Positions 1 through 6,065 of a DNA stretch of 6,065 nt are shown one piece after another. Numbering within the stretch: the first letter of the stretch is position 1; every line of letters starts with the position of its first letter. The stretch is from Paracoccaceae bacterium (GTDB taxonomy: Bacteria; Pseudomonadota; Alphaproteobacteria; Rhodobacterales; Rhodobacteraceae), in contig DAOUQK010000233.1 of NCBI GenBank assembly GCA_030625695.1, positions 1-6,065 of the forward strand. The letters run 5' to 3'. The notes below the pieces were generated by a model. That model saw only the letters and a program-made list of their open reading frames with translations. It was not told the DNA's origin and searched no databases. A program made the position numbers and the translations under genes.

Positions 1-1920
1 GCCGGTTTCTGCGGCCTGCTTCACAAACCCCTGCACCACATTGTCGGGATAGTTGGTATAGCCAACCGCGTTTGAGCCTCGCAAAAGCATTTGGGTCATG
101 ACGTTCGGCATCGCTTCGCGCAGGTCACGCAATCGCTGCCACGGGCATTCCTGCAAGAAGCGGTAAGCCACGTCAAATGTGGCCCCACCCCAGCATTCGA
201 CACTGAACAACCCGCCCAGGTTGGCCGCATACGCCGGGGCCACCTTGATCATATCAATCGAGCGCATGCGCGTCGCCAACAGCGACTGATGCCCGTCGCG
301 CATCGCCGTGTCGGTGATCAACAACTGCTTTTGCGCCTTCATCCAGTCGGCCACGGCCTGCGGGCCTTTTTGTTCCAACAGGTTGCGGGTGCCCATCATC
401 GGTTCGCCGTTAAGCGCCGGAATGCGCGCCGGTTTCAGGTCGGGCGACGGAACCGGGCGACCTTTGGTTTCCGGATGGCCGTTGACGGTGATGTCGGCAA
501 TGTATGTCAGAACCTTGGTGCCCCGATCACGCCGAGCTTTGAACTGGAACAACTCGGGTGTTTCATCAATGAATTTGGTGGTGTATTCATTGGCCAGAAA
601 CGTCGGGTGTTTCAGCAGGTTCTCGACAAAGGCGATGTTGGTGGAAACACCGCGAATACGGAATTCCCGCAACGCGCGGTCCATCCGAGCAATCGCCATT
701 TCCGGCGTCGGCGCTTTGGCGGTGATCTTGGTAAGCAAGCTGTCGTAATAACGCGTAATCACCCCGCCCGCATAGGCTGTGCCTCCGTCCAGACGAATGC
801 CCATGCCGGTGGCCGATCTATAAGCAGTCAAACGGCCATAATCGGGGATGAAATTGTTCTGTGGGTCTTCGGTGGTGATCCGGCATTGCAGGGCGTGACC
901 GGTCAGGGTGATGTCACTTTGCGAGGTTTTGCCGGTCGCTTCGGCTATGGTTTTACCTTCGGAAATCAGGATCTGGGCGCGCACGATGTCGATGCCGGTG
1001 ACTTCTTCGGTGACGGTGTGTTCGACCTGAACCCGCGGATTCACTTCGATGAAGTGGAAAGTGCTAGTGTTCATGTCCATCAGGAACTCGACAGTTCCGG
1101 CACATTCATAGCCCACATGGGCGCAGATGCGCCGCCCCAACTCGCAAATTTCGGCGCGTTGTTCGTCGCTCAGGTACGGAGCGGGCGCGCGCTCAACCAC
1201 CTTCTGATTGCGTCGCTGAACCGAGCAATCGCGCTCAAACAGATGGTAAATCTCGCCATGCTTGTCGCCCAGTATCTGAACTTCGACGTGCCGCGCGCGG
1301 GTAATCATTTTTTCCAGAAAGCCAGCTCCATTGCCAAACGCGGCCTCGGCTTCGCGCCGCCCTTCCAGCACTTTTTCTTCCAACTCGTCCTCATTCTGGA
1401 TGGCCCGCATACCGCGCCCACCGCCGCCCCATGACGCCTTGAGCATCAGCGGATATCCCACCTCGGCTGCCTGAGCGCGCACCACTCCCATGTCATCGCC
1501 CAGAACTTCGGTGGCCGGAATCACCGGCACCCCGGCCTCGATCGCCACCAGCCGCGCCGACGCCTTGTCGCCAAGTGCCCGCATGGTGCGCGCCTTGGGG
1601 CCGATGAATGTGATGCCGGCATTAACGCAGGCATCAACAAAGTCGGGGTTCTCGCTCAGCAGGCCATAACCGGGGTGAATCGCATCCGCGCCGGATTCGC
1701 GCGCGACACGAATAATCTCTTCAATACTCAGATAGGCAGCAACCGGACCAAGACCTTCGCCAATGCGATATGCCTCGTCCGCTTTGAACCGATGCAGCCC
1801 CAGTTTGTCTTCTTCGGCAAACACCGCGACGGTGCGTTTGCCCATCTCATTTGCGGCGCGCATGATGCGAATGGCAATCTCGCCCCGGTTGGCGATCAGG
1901 ATTTTCTTGAATTCGGTCAT
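1..1920 (-). CDS. pyc: Pyruvate carboxylase, N-terminal 640 residues (truncated by window edge)
   Basis: Biotin-dependent cytoplasmic enzyme that makes oxaloacetate from pyruvate, bicarbonate and ATP, the main anaplerotic step on C3 substrates. Reading from ATG at 1920, the protein opens with the biotin carboxylase motif ILIANRGEIAIR (about residues 7-18), then HPGYGLLSEN (82-91) and the ATP-grasp glycine loop KASWGGGGRGM (161-171). ERDCSVQRRNQK follows, with C232 and K240 at the catalytic positions, then EVNPRVQVEH (292-301). The carboxyltransferase domain starts near 530 with TDTAMRDGHQSLLATR. R541, D542 and Q545 fall where the family has its metal/pyruvate-binding Arg-Asp and catalytic Gln, and R614 lies in MLLRGSNAVGYTNYPDN. 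This biotin carboxylase-carboxyltransferase fusion separates it from acetyl- and propionyl-CoA carboxylase alpha subunits, which lack a pyruvate-type carboxyltransferase domain. The full protein is usually about 1,150 residues, so the rest of the carboxyltransferase domain and the biotinyl-lysine domain lie beyond the left edge. No frameshift is seen. A GAGGG ribosome site lies 4 bases before the start. It lies downstream of the lldD-like gene on the same strand. Confidence 0.97.
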   Translation of the reverse strand, partial: MTEFKKILIANRGEIAIRIMRAANEMGKRTVAVFAEEDKLGLHRFKADEAYRIGEGLGPVAAYLSIEEIIRVARESGADAIHPGYGLLSENPDFVDACVNAGITFIGPKARTMRALGDKASARLVAIEAGVPVIPATEVLGDDMGVVRAQAAEVGYPLMLKASWGGGGRGMRAIQNEDELEEKVLEGRREAEAAFGNGAGFLEKMITRARHVEVQILGDKHGEIYHLFERDCSVQRRNQKVVERAPAPYLSDEQRAEICELGRRICAHVGYECAGTVEFLMDMNTSTFHFIEVNPRVQVEHTVTEEVTGIDIVRAQILISEGKTIAEATGKTSQSDITLTGHALQCRITTEDPQNNFIPDYGRLTAYRSATGMGIRLDGGTAYAGGVITRYYDSLLTKITAKAPTPEMAIARMDRALREFRIRGVSTNIAFVENLLKHPTFLANEYTTKFIDETPELFQFKARRDRGTKVLTYIADITVNGHPETKGRPVPSPDLKPARIPALNGEPMMGTRNLLEQKGPQAVADWMKAQKQLLITDTAMRDGHQSLLATRMRSIDMIKVAPAYAANLGGLFSVECWGGATFDVAYRFLQECPWQRLRDLREAMPNVMTQMLLRGSNAVGYTNYPDNVVQGFVKQAAETG

Positions 1921-2032
1921 GGGGCCCTCGCGAAAAAATTGTAAGGTTTGGTTAGGTTTTAGCGGGATTACCCCCTGAGTAAACTAATATTTCTGCACTG
2001 CGGCGAAGGGCGCGTTGGTAACAAAGGTCGAC
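1921..2032 (-). promoter_or_regulatory. lldD-pyc intergenic region with possible pyc promoter
   Basis: This 112-base gap is AT-richer than its surroundings, particularly near pyc. On the minus strand a weak promoter-like pair can be drawn: TTTACT (1978-1983) and TAAAAC (1956-1961), 16 bases apart, which would give a leader of roughly 30 bases before the pyc ATG. Two AGGTTT copies (plus strand, 1944-1949 and 1954-1959) lie 10 bases apart, one helical turn, and one overlaps the proposed -10. A short near-palindrome, TTGGTAACAA, lies at 2015-2024. I see no convincing intrinsic terminator after lldD, only the small palindrome AGGTCGACCT at 2025-2034 without a U-tract. Pyc could therefore be read both from its own promoter and by read-through. 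The elements are seen; their function is inferred. Confidence 0.3.
1925..1929 (-). promoter_or_regulatory. Ribosome binding site of pyc
   Basis: Read on the minus strand this is GAGGG, separated by four C residues from the ATG at 1920. The spacing is slightly short, but it supports this ATG. Translation from it opens directly into the conserved biotin carboxylase N-terminus (MTEFKKILIANRGE), so the start is well fixed. Confidence 0.6.
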
Positions 2033-3190
2033 CTACAATGTTTCCAGCGCAAACGGCTCGGGCAGCGATTGCAGATCACGCGCCCCCATCTGACCCATAT
2101 TCGCCGCCATATCCTGTTTCAGAATGTCGATCACATGCGTCGGGCCTGCCGTACCCAAGGCCGCCAGACCAAAGTGAAAGGCGCGGCCCAGCATGACAAA
2201 ATCCGCACCCATCGCCAGTGCGCGCAGGATGTCCAGCCCGCTTTCAACCCCGGAATCAAAAATCAGTGGCAACTTGGTTGCGGCACGGATCACCGGCAAA
2301 ACTTCGATGGATGCGGGGGCCGCATCAAACTGACGGCCCGCATGGTTCGAGACCCACAGTGCATCAACGCCGATCTGCTCCAGCGGTTCGGCGTCGCCCG
2401 GGCGCAAAACACCTTTGACGATCAACGGCCCGTCCCAATTGTCGCGCAACCAACGGACATATTCCAGATCAGGCGAGGTCCGCAGAATATAGCCGACATG
2501 TGCGGTTGGCGGCAGGTTCGCAGACGTGTCGACATATTTGTCCAGTGTGCGCATCCTTGGCATTTCCCGTTCACGCCATAACTGGCCCGCCATTGTCAGA
2601 CCCCAGGTCGGGCGCATGGCCACTTGCGCTAAAAGACGCGGTGTCAGCCGGGGCGGCGAAGTCAGTCCCGAGCGGGTCTGGCGTTCGCGACGCGAGGCGA
2701 TGGGAATATCCACCGTCAACACCAATGTGGTGAAACCAGCGGTCCGGGCGCGGTTTAGCAGGTCACGGCGGATATCTTCGTCTTTCGGCGGATAAAGCTG
2801 AAACCAGGCGTTGTCCTTAATGTGTGGTGCCAGATCTTCGGGGCTGCGACTGGCGACGGTCGATAGGGTATAGGGCAAGCGCGCTTGCCCTGCCGTCTCG
2901 GCCAGAATGCCTTCGGCTCCGGGCCAGATAAGTCCGGACATGCCGATGGGGGCAATACCAAACGGCACTGGGTAATCCTGCCCCAGAAACCTGTGCGACA
3001 GGTCGGCGTCCATTGCCCCGTGCAGGATCGACGGCATGAACCCGATCCGGTCAAGGGCGGCACGATTGCGGGCTTTGGTGGCCTCGACCCCGGTGCCGGA
3101 ATCCAGATATTCCCAGACAAACTTAGGCAGACGCCTTTGTGCGCGCCATTTCAGGTCCATTAATCCGGGGTAGGTTGCGTGAAGATCCAA
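2033..3190 (-). CDS. lldD: FMN-dependent L-lactate / alpha-hydroxy-acid dehydrogenase (LldD-like)
   Basis: A 385-residue flavoprotein of the glycolate oxidase/LldD/flavocytochrome b2 family, which oxidises L-2-hydroxy acids to 2-oxo acids on FMN in a TIM barrel. Known members pass electrons to the quinone pool or to oxygen. FMN-site motifs appear in order: PFGIAPIGM (76-84), STVASRSPED (110-119), FQLYPPKD (130-137), TVDIPIASRRER (159-170), VKG (258-260), SNHAGRQFD (281-289), DSGVESGLDILRALAMGADFVMLGRA (312-337). All six residues matching the glycolate oxidase active site are present: Y28, Y133, R168, K259, H283 and R286. Two usual glycines are replaced: SNHAGR for SNHGGR, and DSG for DGG. No signal peptide or cytochrome domain is seen. 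The chosen start is TTG, with AGGAA 8 bases upstream; MDLHATYPGL then fits the family N-terminus, while the internal ATG at 3160 (residue 11) has a poorer ribosome site. L-lactate is the likeliest substrate given pyc downstream, but mandelate, glycolate or another hydroxy acid cannot be excluded. Confidence 0.9.
   Translation of the reverse strand: MDLHATYPGLMDLKWRAQRRLPKFVWEYLDSGTGVEATKARNRAALDRIGFMPSILHGAMDADLSHRFLGQDYPVPFGIAPIGMSGLIWPGAEGILAETAGQARLPYTLSTVASRSPEDLAPHIKDNAWFQLYPPKDEDIRRDLLNRARTAGFTTLVLTVDIPIASRRERQTRSGLTSPPRLTPRLLAQVAMRPTWGLTMAGQLWREREMPRMRTLDKYVDTSANLPPTAHVGYILRTSPDLEYVRWLRDNWDGPLIVKGVLRPGDAEPLEQIGVDALWVSNHAGRQFDAAPASIEVLPVIRAATKLPLIFDSGVESGLDILRALAMGADFVMLGRAFHFGLAALGTAGPTHVIDILKQDMAANMGQMGARDLQSLPEPFALETL
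2872..2891. repeat. Perfect 20-base palindrome inside lldD
   Basis: AGGGCAAGCGCGCTTGCCCT is identical to its own reverse complement over all 20 bases. It lies in the lldD-like reading frame, where it spans codons for roughly GQARLPY, just before the FMN-binding STVASRSPED segment. Loop-free palindromes of this length are rare by chance in a 6-kb window. It might be a protein-binding site, an iterated genomic palindrome or coincidence; nothing else in the window shares the sequence. Confidence 0.85.
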
Positions 3191-3198
3191 GCGTTCAG

Positions 3199-3203
3199 TT
3201 CCT
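3199..3203 (-). promoter_or_regulatory. Ribosome binding site deciding the TTG start of lldD
   Basis: Read on the minus strand this is AGGAA, 8 bases before the TTG at 3188-3190. It favours the longer TTG-initiated form over the ATG at 3160, whose upstream bases hold only a weak purine stretch. No other usual start codon occurs in frame between this site and the TTG. Confidence 0.6.
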
Positions 3204-3269
3204 AGTATAATAAGCGCATCAAAGCGGGGGTATTCCTGACTTTACGGCGCATGACATGTGCATGTTAGG

Positions 3270-3287
3270 CTGATGTTGTATTATCAG
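3270..3287. repeat. Inverted repeat CTGAT-N8-ATCAG, candidate operator
   Basis: Five-base arms (3270-3274 and 3283-3287) are separated by 8 bases, placing arm centres about 13 bases apart. The repeat lies 22 bases before the GH19 start and overlaps a TATTAT -10-like box, a typical place for a repressor site. The arms are short enough to occur by chance. Confidence 0.3.
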
Positions 3288-3298
3288 TCTATTTTTGC

Positions 3299-3302
3299 GG
3301 AG
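3299..3302 (+). promoter_or_regulatory. Ribosome binding site deciding the GH19 start
   Basis: GGAG lies 7 bases before the ATG at 3310. A longer reading from TTG at 3295 would overlap this site and has no ribosome site of its own, so the ATG start (266 residues) is preferred. Confidence 0.65.
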
Positions 3303-3309
3303 ATTAATC

Positions 3310-4110
3310 ATGTCGATTACAAATGCAATAACTGTATGTGCCAGTTCGTCCATCACCGCCAAGGCCGCCAGCGACGCCTGGGCGGAAAATACCGCGGCGA
3401 TTGAAGCCATCGGCGTCAATAATGACCGGCGCCGGGCGATGTTGATTGGCCAATGCGCCCATGAAAGTGCCAAATTTCGTACCAGATTTGAGAACCTCAA
3501 TTATTCTGCCGTCGGGTTGTGGCGCACGTTCAAGCGGCATTTCAAATCCGAGGCCGAGGTAGAATTGTTCCACCGCCAGCCCGAAAAGATTGCCAATCGG
3601 GTCTATGCGGGGCGCATGGGCAACGGAAATTCAGCGTCAGGTGACGGTTGGCGCTATCGTGGCCGCGGGTTTCTGCAACTGACCGGGCGCAACAATTACA
3701 TGCTTTATGGCGGGCTGATCGGCGTCAACCTTGGCGCCGAGCCGGATCGTGCTGCCGAGGTTGAGCAATGCTGGCTGATCGCAGCGCATTTTGTCGCCCG
3801 CACGCGGCGGTCGGGGCAAACGTTACTTCAATGGGCCGATATTCCGAATGCTGAGATGGTCACCCTTGGAATCAACGGCGGGAAGCACGGGCTGGTGGAC
3901 CGCAAGGTGCAGACCGGCCGAGCATTTGCCGCGTTGACCGGGCAGGCGACAACGGCGGAATGGCAGTCGCTGTTGCTGAATGCCGGGTTCGAACCGGGAC
4001 CAATTGACGGGCTGGATGGGCCGAAAACCCGTGCGGCGATGGCGGCAGCCGAAGCGCGGTTTGGCGTTTCAGGCGAGGCACTGTTAGAGAAATTGCGGGC
4101 AATAACCTGA
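3310..4110 (+). CDS. Phage-type GH19 lysozyme/chitinase-like endolysin with peptidoglycan-binding C-terminus
   Basis: A 266-residue glycoside hydrolase family 19 protein of the kind used as endolysins, which cleave the glycan strands of peptidoglycan (classical GH19 members cleave chitin). The catalytic region spans about residues 35-210. QCAHES (48-53) carries the probable acid catalyst E52, and FEN (60-62) offers E61 as second acidic residue, a 9-residue spacing as I recall for GH19 phage lysins. Further family marks are MGNGNSASGDGWRYRGRGFL (103-122), QLTGRNNY (123-130) and LGINGGKHGLVDR (186-198). Residues 214-255 (AEWQSLLLNAGF, GPIDGLDGPKTRAAM) match a peptidoglycan_binding_1 repeat, here with its end degenerate. 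No convincing signal peptide or membrane segment is seen, so export would need a holin, cell lysis or another route; none is encoded nearby. Neighbours are housekeeping genes rather than phage genes. It may be a domesticated prophage lysin, a gene-transfer-agent or toxin-release lysin, or a cell-wall remodelling enzyme. The family call is firm; the role is unknown. Confidence 0.88.
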   Translation: MSITNAITVCASSSITAKAASDAWAENTAAIEAIGVNNDRRRAMLIGQCAHESAKFRTRFENLNYSAVGLWRTFKRHFKSEAEVELFHRQPEKIANRVYAGRMGNGNSASGDGWRYRGRGFLQLTGRNNYMLYGGLIGVNLGAEPDRAAEVEQCWLIAAHFVARTRRSGQTLLQWADIPNAEMVTLGINGGKHGLVDRKVQTGRAFAALTGQATTAEWQSLLLNAGFEPGPIDGLDGPKTRAAMAAAEARFGVSGEALLEKLRAIT

Positions 4111-4122
4111 TCTTAGAAAGTT

Positions 4123-4157
4123 AAGGGAACAAGTCACGAACATCCCTTTTCCTTTTG
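4123..4157 (+). terminator. Possible weak intrinsic terminator after the GH19 gene
   Basis: AAGGGA (4123-4128) pairs with TCCCTT (4143-4148) across a 14-base loop, followed by a T-rich run, TTTTCCTTTT. It begins 13 bases after the GH19 stop codon and ends 24 bases before the helicase start. The stem is short and the loop large, so termination is probably incomplete and read-through into uvrD is possible. Confidence 0.35.
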
Positions 4158-4181
4158 GTCATTCCAGTCTAGTTTGCCGGT

Positions 4182-6065
4182 ATGAGCAGTTTTGATGAAA
4201 TGGATGCCTTTGAGGGTGCCACCCTGTCCGCACGCGCCATGGCCGCGCGCCCGTCACCGTATCTTGACGGGCTGAACCCCGCTCAACGCGAGGCGGTTGA
4301 GACGCAGGAAGGCCCGGTGCTGATGCTGGCCGGGGCAGGGACCGGCAAAACCCGCGCCCTGACGGCGCGAATTGTGCATTTGCTGAACACAGGCGCCGCC
4401 CGCCCGAATGAGATTTTGGCCGTTACCTTCACCAACAAAGCCGCACGCGAGATGAAAAACCGCGTGGGTCAGATGATGGGGCAATCAATTGAAGGCATGC
4501 CGTGGCTGGGCACGTTCCATTCGATCTGTGTGAAACTTTTGCGCCGCCATGCGGAACTGGCCGGGTTAAAATCAAATTTCACCATTCTGGACACCGACGA
4601 TCAACTGCGCCTGTTGAAACAACTGGTTTCTGCGGCGGATATCGACGACAAACGCTGGCCTGCCCGCGCTTTGGCCGGAATCATTGATGGCTGGAAGAAT
4701 CGCGCCATTACGCCTGACAAAGTGCCGACGGCGGATGCGGGGGCGTATAACCACAAAGGTATTGAACTGTATGCGCAATACCAACGCCGCCTGAAAGAAC
4801 TGAACGCGGTTGATTTTGGTGACCTGCTTTTGCATGTGGTGGTGATTTTCCAGAACCACGCCGACGTCCTGTCGCAATACCAACGCTGGTTCCGCTATAT
4901 TCTGGTGGACGAGTATCAGGATACCAATGTCGCCCAATACTTGTGGCTGCGCTTGCTGGCGGCGGAACATAAAAACATCTGTTGCGTTGGCGATGATGAT
5001 CAGTCGATCTATGGCTGGCGCGGGGCCGAAGTGGGCAATATCCTGCGGTTTGACAAGGATTTTCCGGGGGCGCATGTGGTGCGTCTGGAACAGAACTATC
5101 GGTCGACCCCGCATATTCTGGCGGCTGCGTCCGCTGTGATTGCCGGTAATGAAGGGCGTTTGGGTAAGGAGCTTTGGACGGACGAAAAAGACGGCGAAAA
5201 ACTCCGCCTGATCGGCCATTGGGACGGCGAGGAAGAAGCGCGCTGGATTGGTGAAGAAGTTGAGGCGATGCAGGGCGGCACACGCGGCATGCGCCCGATT
5301 GGCCTCGATGAAATGGCCATCCTTGTACGCGCCAGCCACCAGATGCGCGCATTCGAAGACCGGTTTTTGACCATCGGTCTGCCTTATCGCGTAATCGGCG
5401 GCCCGCGCTTTTACGAACGTTTGGAAATCCGCGATTGCATGGCGTATTTCCGGGTTGTCACCAGTCCCGATGATGATCTGGCCTTTGAACGTATTGTAAA
5501 CACGCCCAAACGCGGCCTTGGCAACAAGGCGCAGCAGACCATTCAGATGACGGCGCGCGAAAACGGGGTGTCCTTGTTAGAGGGCGCACGACTGGCGGTT
5601 CAGGGCGGGTTGATCAAAGGCAAGGGCGGTACTGAACTGGCCCGTCTTGTGGCCGACTTGACGCGGTGGCGGCATCTGGCGGGCGACAGTAATGTCAGCC
5701 ATGTGGACCTGGCCGGGATCATTCTGGACGAAAGCGGGTATACCGCCATGTGGCAGAACACCAAAACCCCCGAAGCCCCGGGGCGGCTTGAGAACGTCAA
5801 GGAACTGGTCAAGGCGCTGGACGGGTTTGAAAACCTGCAAGGCTTTCTGGAACATGTCAGCCTGATCATGGACAACGAGCAAGGCGGCGACGAAGAAAAA
5901 GTGTCGATCATGACTTTGCACGCTGCCAAGGGGCTGGAATTTCCCGCCATATTCCTGCCGGGCTGGGAAGACGGGTTGTTCCCGTCCCAACGCAGCATGG
6001 ATGAAAGTGGCCTCAAGGGCTTAGAGGAAGAACGCCGTCTGGCTTATGTTGGCATCACAAGGGCT
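4182..6065 (+). CDS. uvrD: UvrD/PcrA-family ATP-dependent 3'-5' DNA helicase, N-terminal 628 residues (truncated by window edge)
   Basis: Superfamily 1A helicase, which unwinds DNA 3' to 5' with ATP; UvrD/PcrA members act in nucleotide excision and mismatch repair and strip proteins from DNA. All core motifs are present: Q motif LNPAQREAV (31-39), motif I AGAGTGKT (50-57), Ia VTFTNKAAREM (81-91), TFHSI (111-115), II LVDEYQDTN (241-249), III GDDDQSIYGWRGA (270-282), IV LEQNYRST (302-309), IVa GGPRFYERLEIRD (406-418), V VSIMTLHAAKGLEF (574-587) and VI EEERRLAYVGITRA (615-628). The reading frame is open to the last base. The family is usually about 700-800 residues, so the remaining C-terminal part lies beyond the right edge. 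RecB-type nuclease or AddA features are absent from the visible part; Rep is less likely than UvrD/PcrA. The ATG at 4182 has no clear Shine-Dalgarno sequence (CCGGT precedes it). In-frame ATGs at residues 7 and 20 are alternatives, leaving a Met-rich, poorly conserved leader of about 29 residues before the Q motif. Confidence 0.95.
   Translation, partial: MSSFDEMDAFEGATLSARAMAARPSPYLDGLNPAQREAVETQEGPVLMLAGAGTGKTRALTARIVHLLNTGAARPNEILAVTFTNKAAREMKNRVGQMMGQSIEGMPWLGTFHSICVKLLRRHAELAGLKSNFTILDTDDQLRLLKQLVSAADIDDKRWPARALAGIIDGWKNRAITPDKVPTADAGAYNHKGIELYAQYQRRLKELNAVDFGDLLLHVVVIFQNHADVLSQYQRWFRYILVDEYQDTNVAQYLWLRLLAAEHKNICCVGDDDQSIYGWRGAEVGNILRFDKDFPGAHVVRLEQNYRSTPHILAAASAVIAGNEGRLGKELWTDEKDGEKLRLIGHWDGEEEARWIGEEVEAMQGGTRGMRPIGLDEMAILVRASHQMRAFEDRFLTIGLPYRVIGGPRFYERLEIRDCMAYFRVVTSPDDDLAFERIVNTPKRGLGNKAQQTIQMTARENGVSLLEGARLAVQGGLIKGKGGTELARLVADLTRWRHLAGDSNVSHVDLAGIILDESGYTAMWQNTKTPEAPGRLENVKELVKALDGFENLQGFLEHVSLIMDNEQGGDEEKVSIMTLHAAKGLEFPAIFLPGWEDGLFPSQRSMDESGLKGLEEERRLAYVGITRA

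Larger units (their letters stand above)
3191..3309. promoter_or_regulatory. Divergent intergenic control region (lldD-like / GH19 lysin)
   Basis: This 119-base AT-rich spacer must hold the promoters of both divergent genes. An exact TATAAT lies on the plus strand at 3206-3211, and its complement reads as a TATTAT/TTATAC-like box toward lldD, so it may serve either direction; no good -35 box is found at standard spacing for either. ATGACA at 3251-3256 resembles TTGACA, but the nearest -10-like box, TATTAT at 3279-3284, is 22 bases away, too far for a standard sigma-70 site. The inverted repeat CTGAT-N8-ATCAG (3270-3287) spans that TATTAT and could be an operator for the GH19 gene. CATG occurs three times at 3250-3264. 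No riboswitch or transcription-factor site was recognised. Confidence 0.4.

Noticed and set aside
91..1434. A 447-codon plus-strand open frame opposite pyc
   Set aside because: It is fully antisense to the pyruvate carboxylase coding sequence, whose motifs are unmistakable. Its translation has no recognisable family, is rich in His, Arg and Gln as antisense shadows usually are, and has no plausible ribosome site.
2025..2034. AGGTCGACCT palindrome after lldD as a terminator
   Set aside because: It has no loop and no T-run on the minus strand, and it overlaps the stop codon; it is too short to act as an intrinsic terminator.
2015..2581. A 188-codon plus-strand open frame opposite the end of lldD
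   Set aside because: It is antisense to the active-site region of the dehydrogenase and shows no domain or start signal.
3295..3309. An earlier TTG start for the GH19 protein
   Set aside because: It overlaps the GGAG ribosome site that serves the ATG at 3310 and lacks its own ribosome site.
3219..3500. A 93-codon minus-strand open frame across the divergent spacer and the GH19 start
   Set aside because: Most of it is antisense to the GH19 coding sequence, with no conserved features, and it would occupy the control region between the divergent genes.
4572..5339. A 255-codon minus-strand open frame, plus an overlapping 214-codon frame
   Set aside because: Both are antisense to the helicase motifs of uvrD and have no family resemblance; they are shadows of GC-rich codon use.
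1..6065. CRISPR array, tRNA, rRNA, transposase or attachment sites
   Set aside because: No regularly spaced repeats, cloverleaf-like segments, transposase motifs or terminal inverted repeats were seen on either strand.

Overview
The window looks like chromosomal DNA from an alphaproteobacterium, most likely of the Rhodobacterales/Roseobacter type. GC content is moderately high, coding is dense, and the protein sequences resemble those I know from that group. This assignment rests on protein character and is an inference, because no rRNA or other marker gene is present. Four protein genes fill almost the whole window: two on the minus strand (left half) and two on the plus strand (right half), diverging from a control region at 3191-3309.

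Left half, minus strand. An FMN-dependent L-lactate/alpha-hydroxy-acid dehydrogenase (lldD-like, 3190 down to 2033) is followed after a 112-base gap by the first 640 codons of pyruvate carboxylase (pyc, 1920 down to the left edge, truncated). If the first enzyme does oxidise lactate, the pair makes a short route: lactate to pyruvate, then pyruvate plus bicarbonate and ATP to oxaloacetate, which would let cells growing on C3 acids refill the TCA cycle. The lldD-like gene appears to start at a TTG codon and carries a perfect 20-base palindrome inside its coding sequence.

Right half, plus strand. A 266-residue phage-type GH19 lysozyme/chitinase-like protein with a C-terminal peptidoglycan-binding segment (3310-4110) stands alone, with no holin, spanin or virion genes in the window. 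A weak terminator-like hairpin follows it. Then comes the start of a UvrD/PcrA superfamily 1 DNA helicase (4182 to the right edge). The window ends exactly at helicase motif VI, so about 628 residues are visible and the C-terminus is missing.

I found no tRNA, rRNA, CRISPR array, transposase or clear attachment site. I see no undescribed multi-gene system here. The items most worth a second look are the orphan phage-type lysin, the 20-base palindrome within lldD, and the metabolically coherent lldD-pyc pairing.
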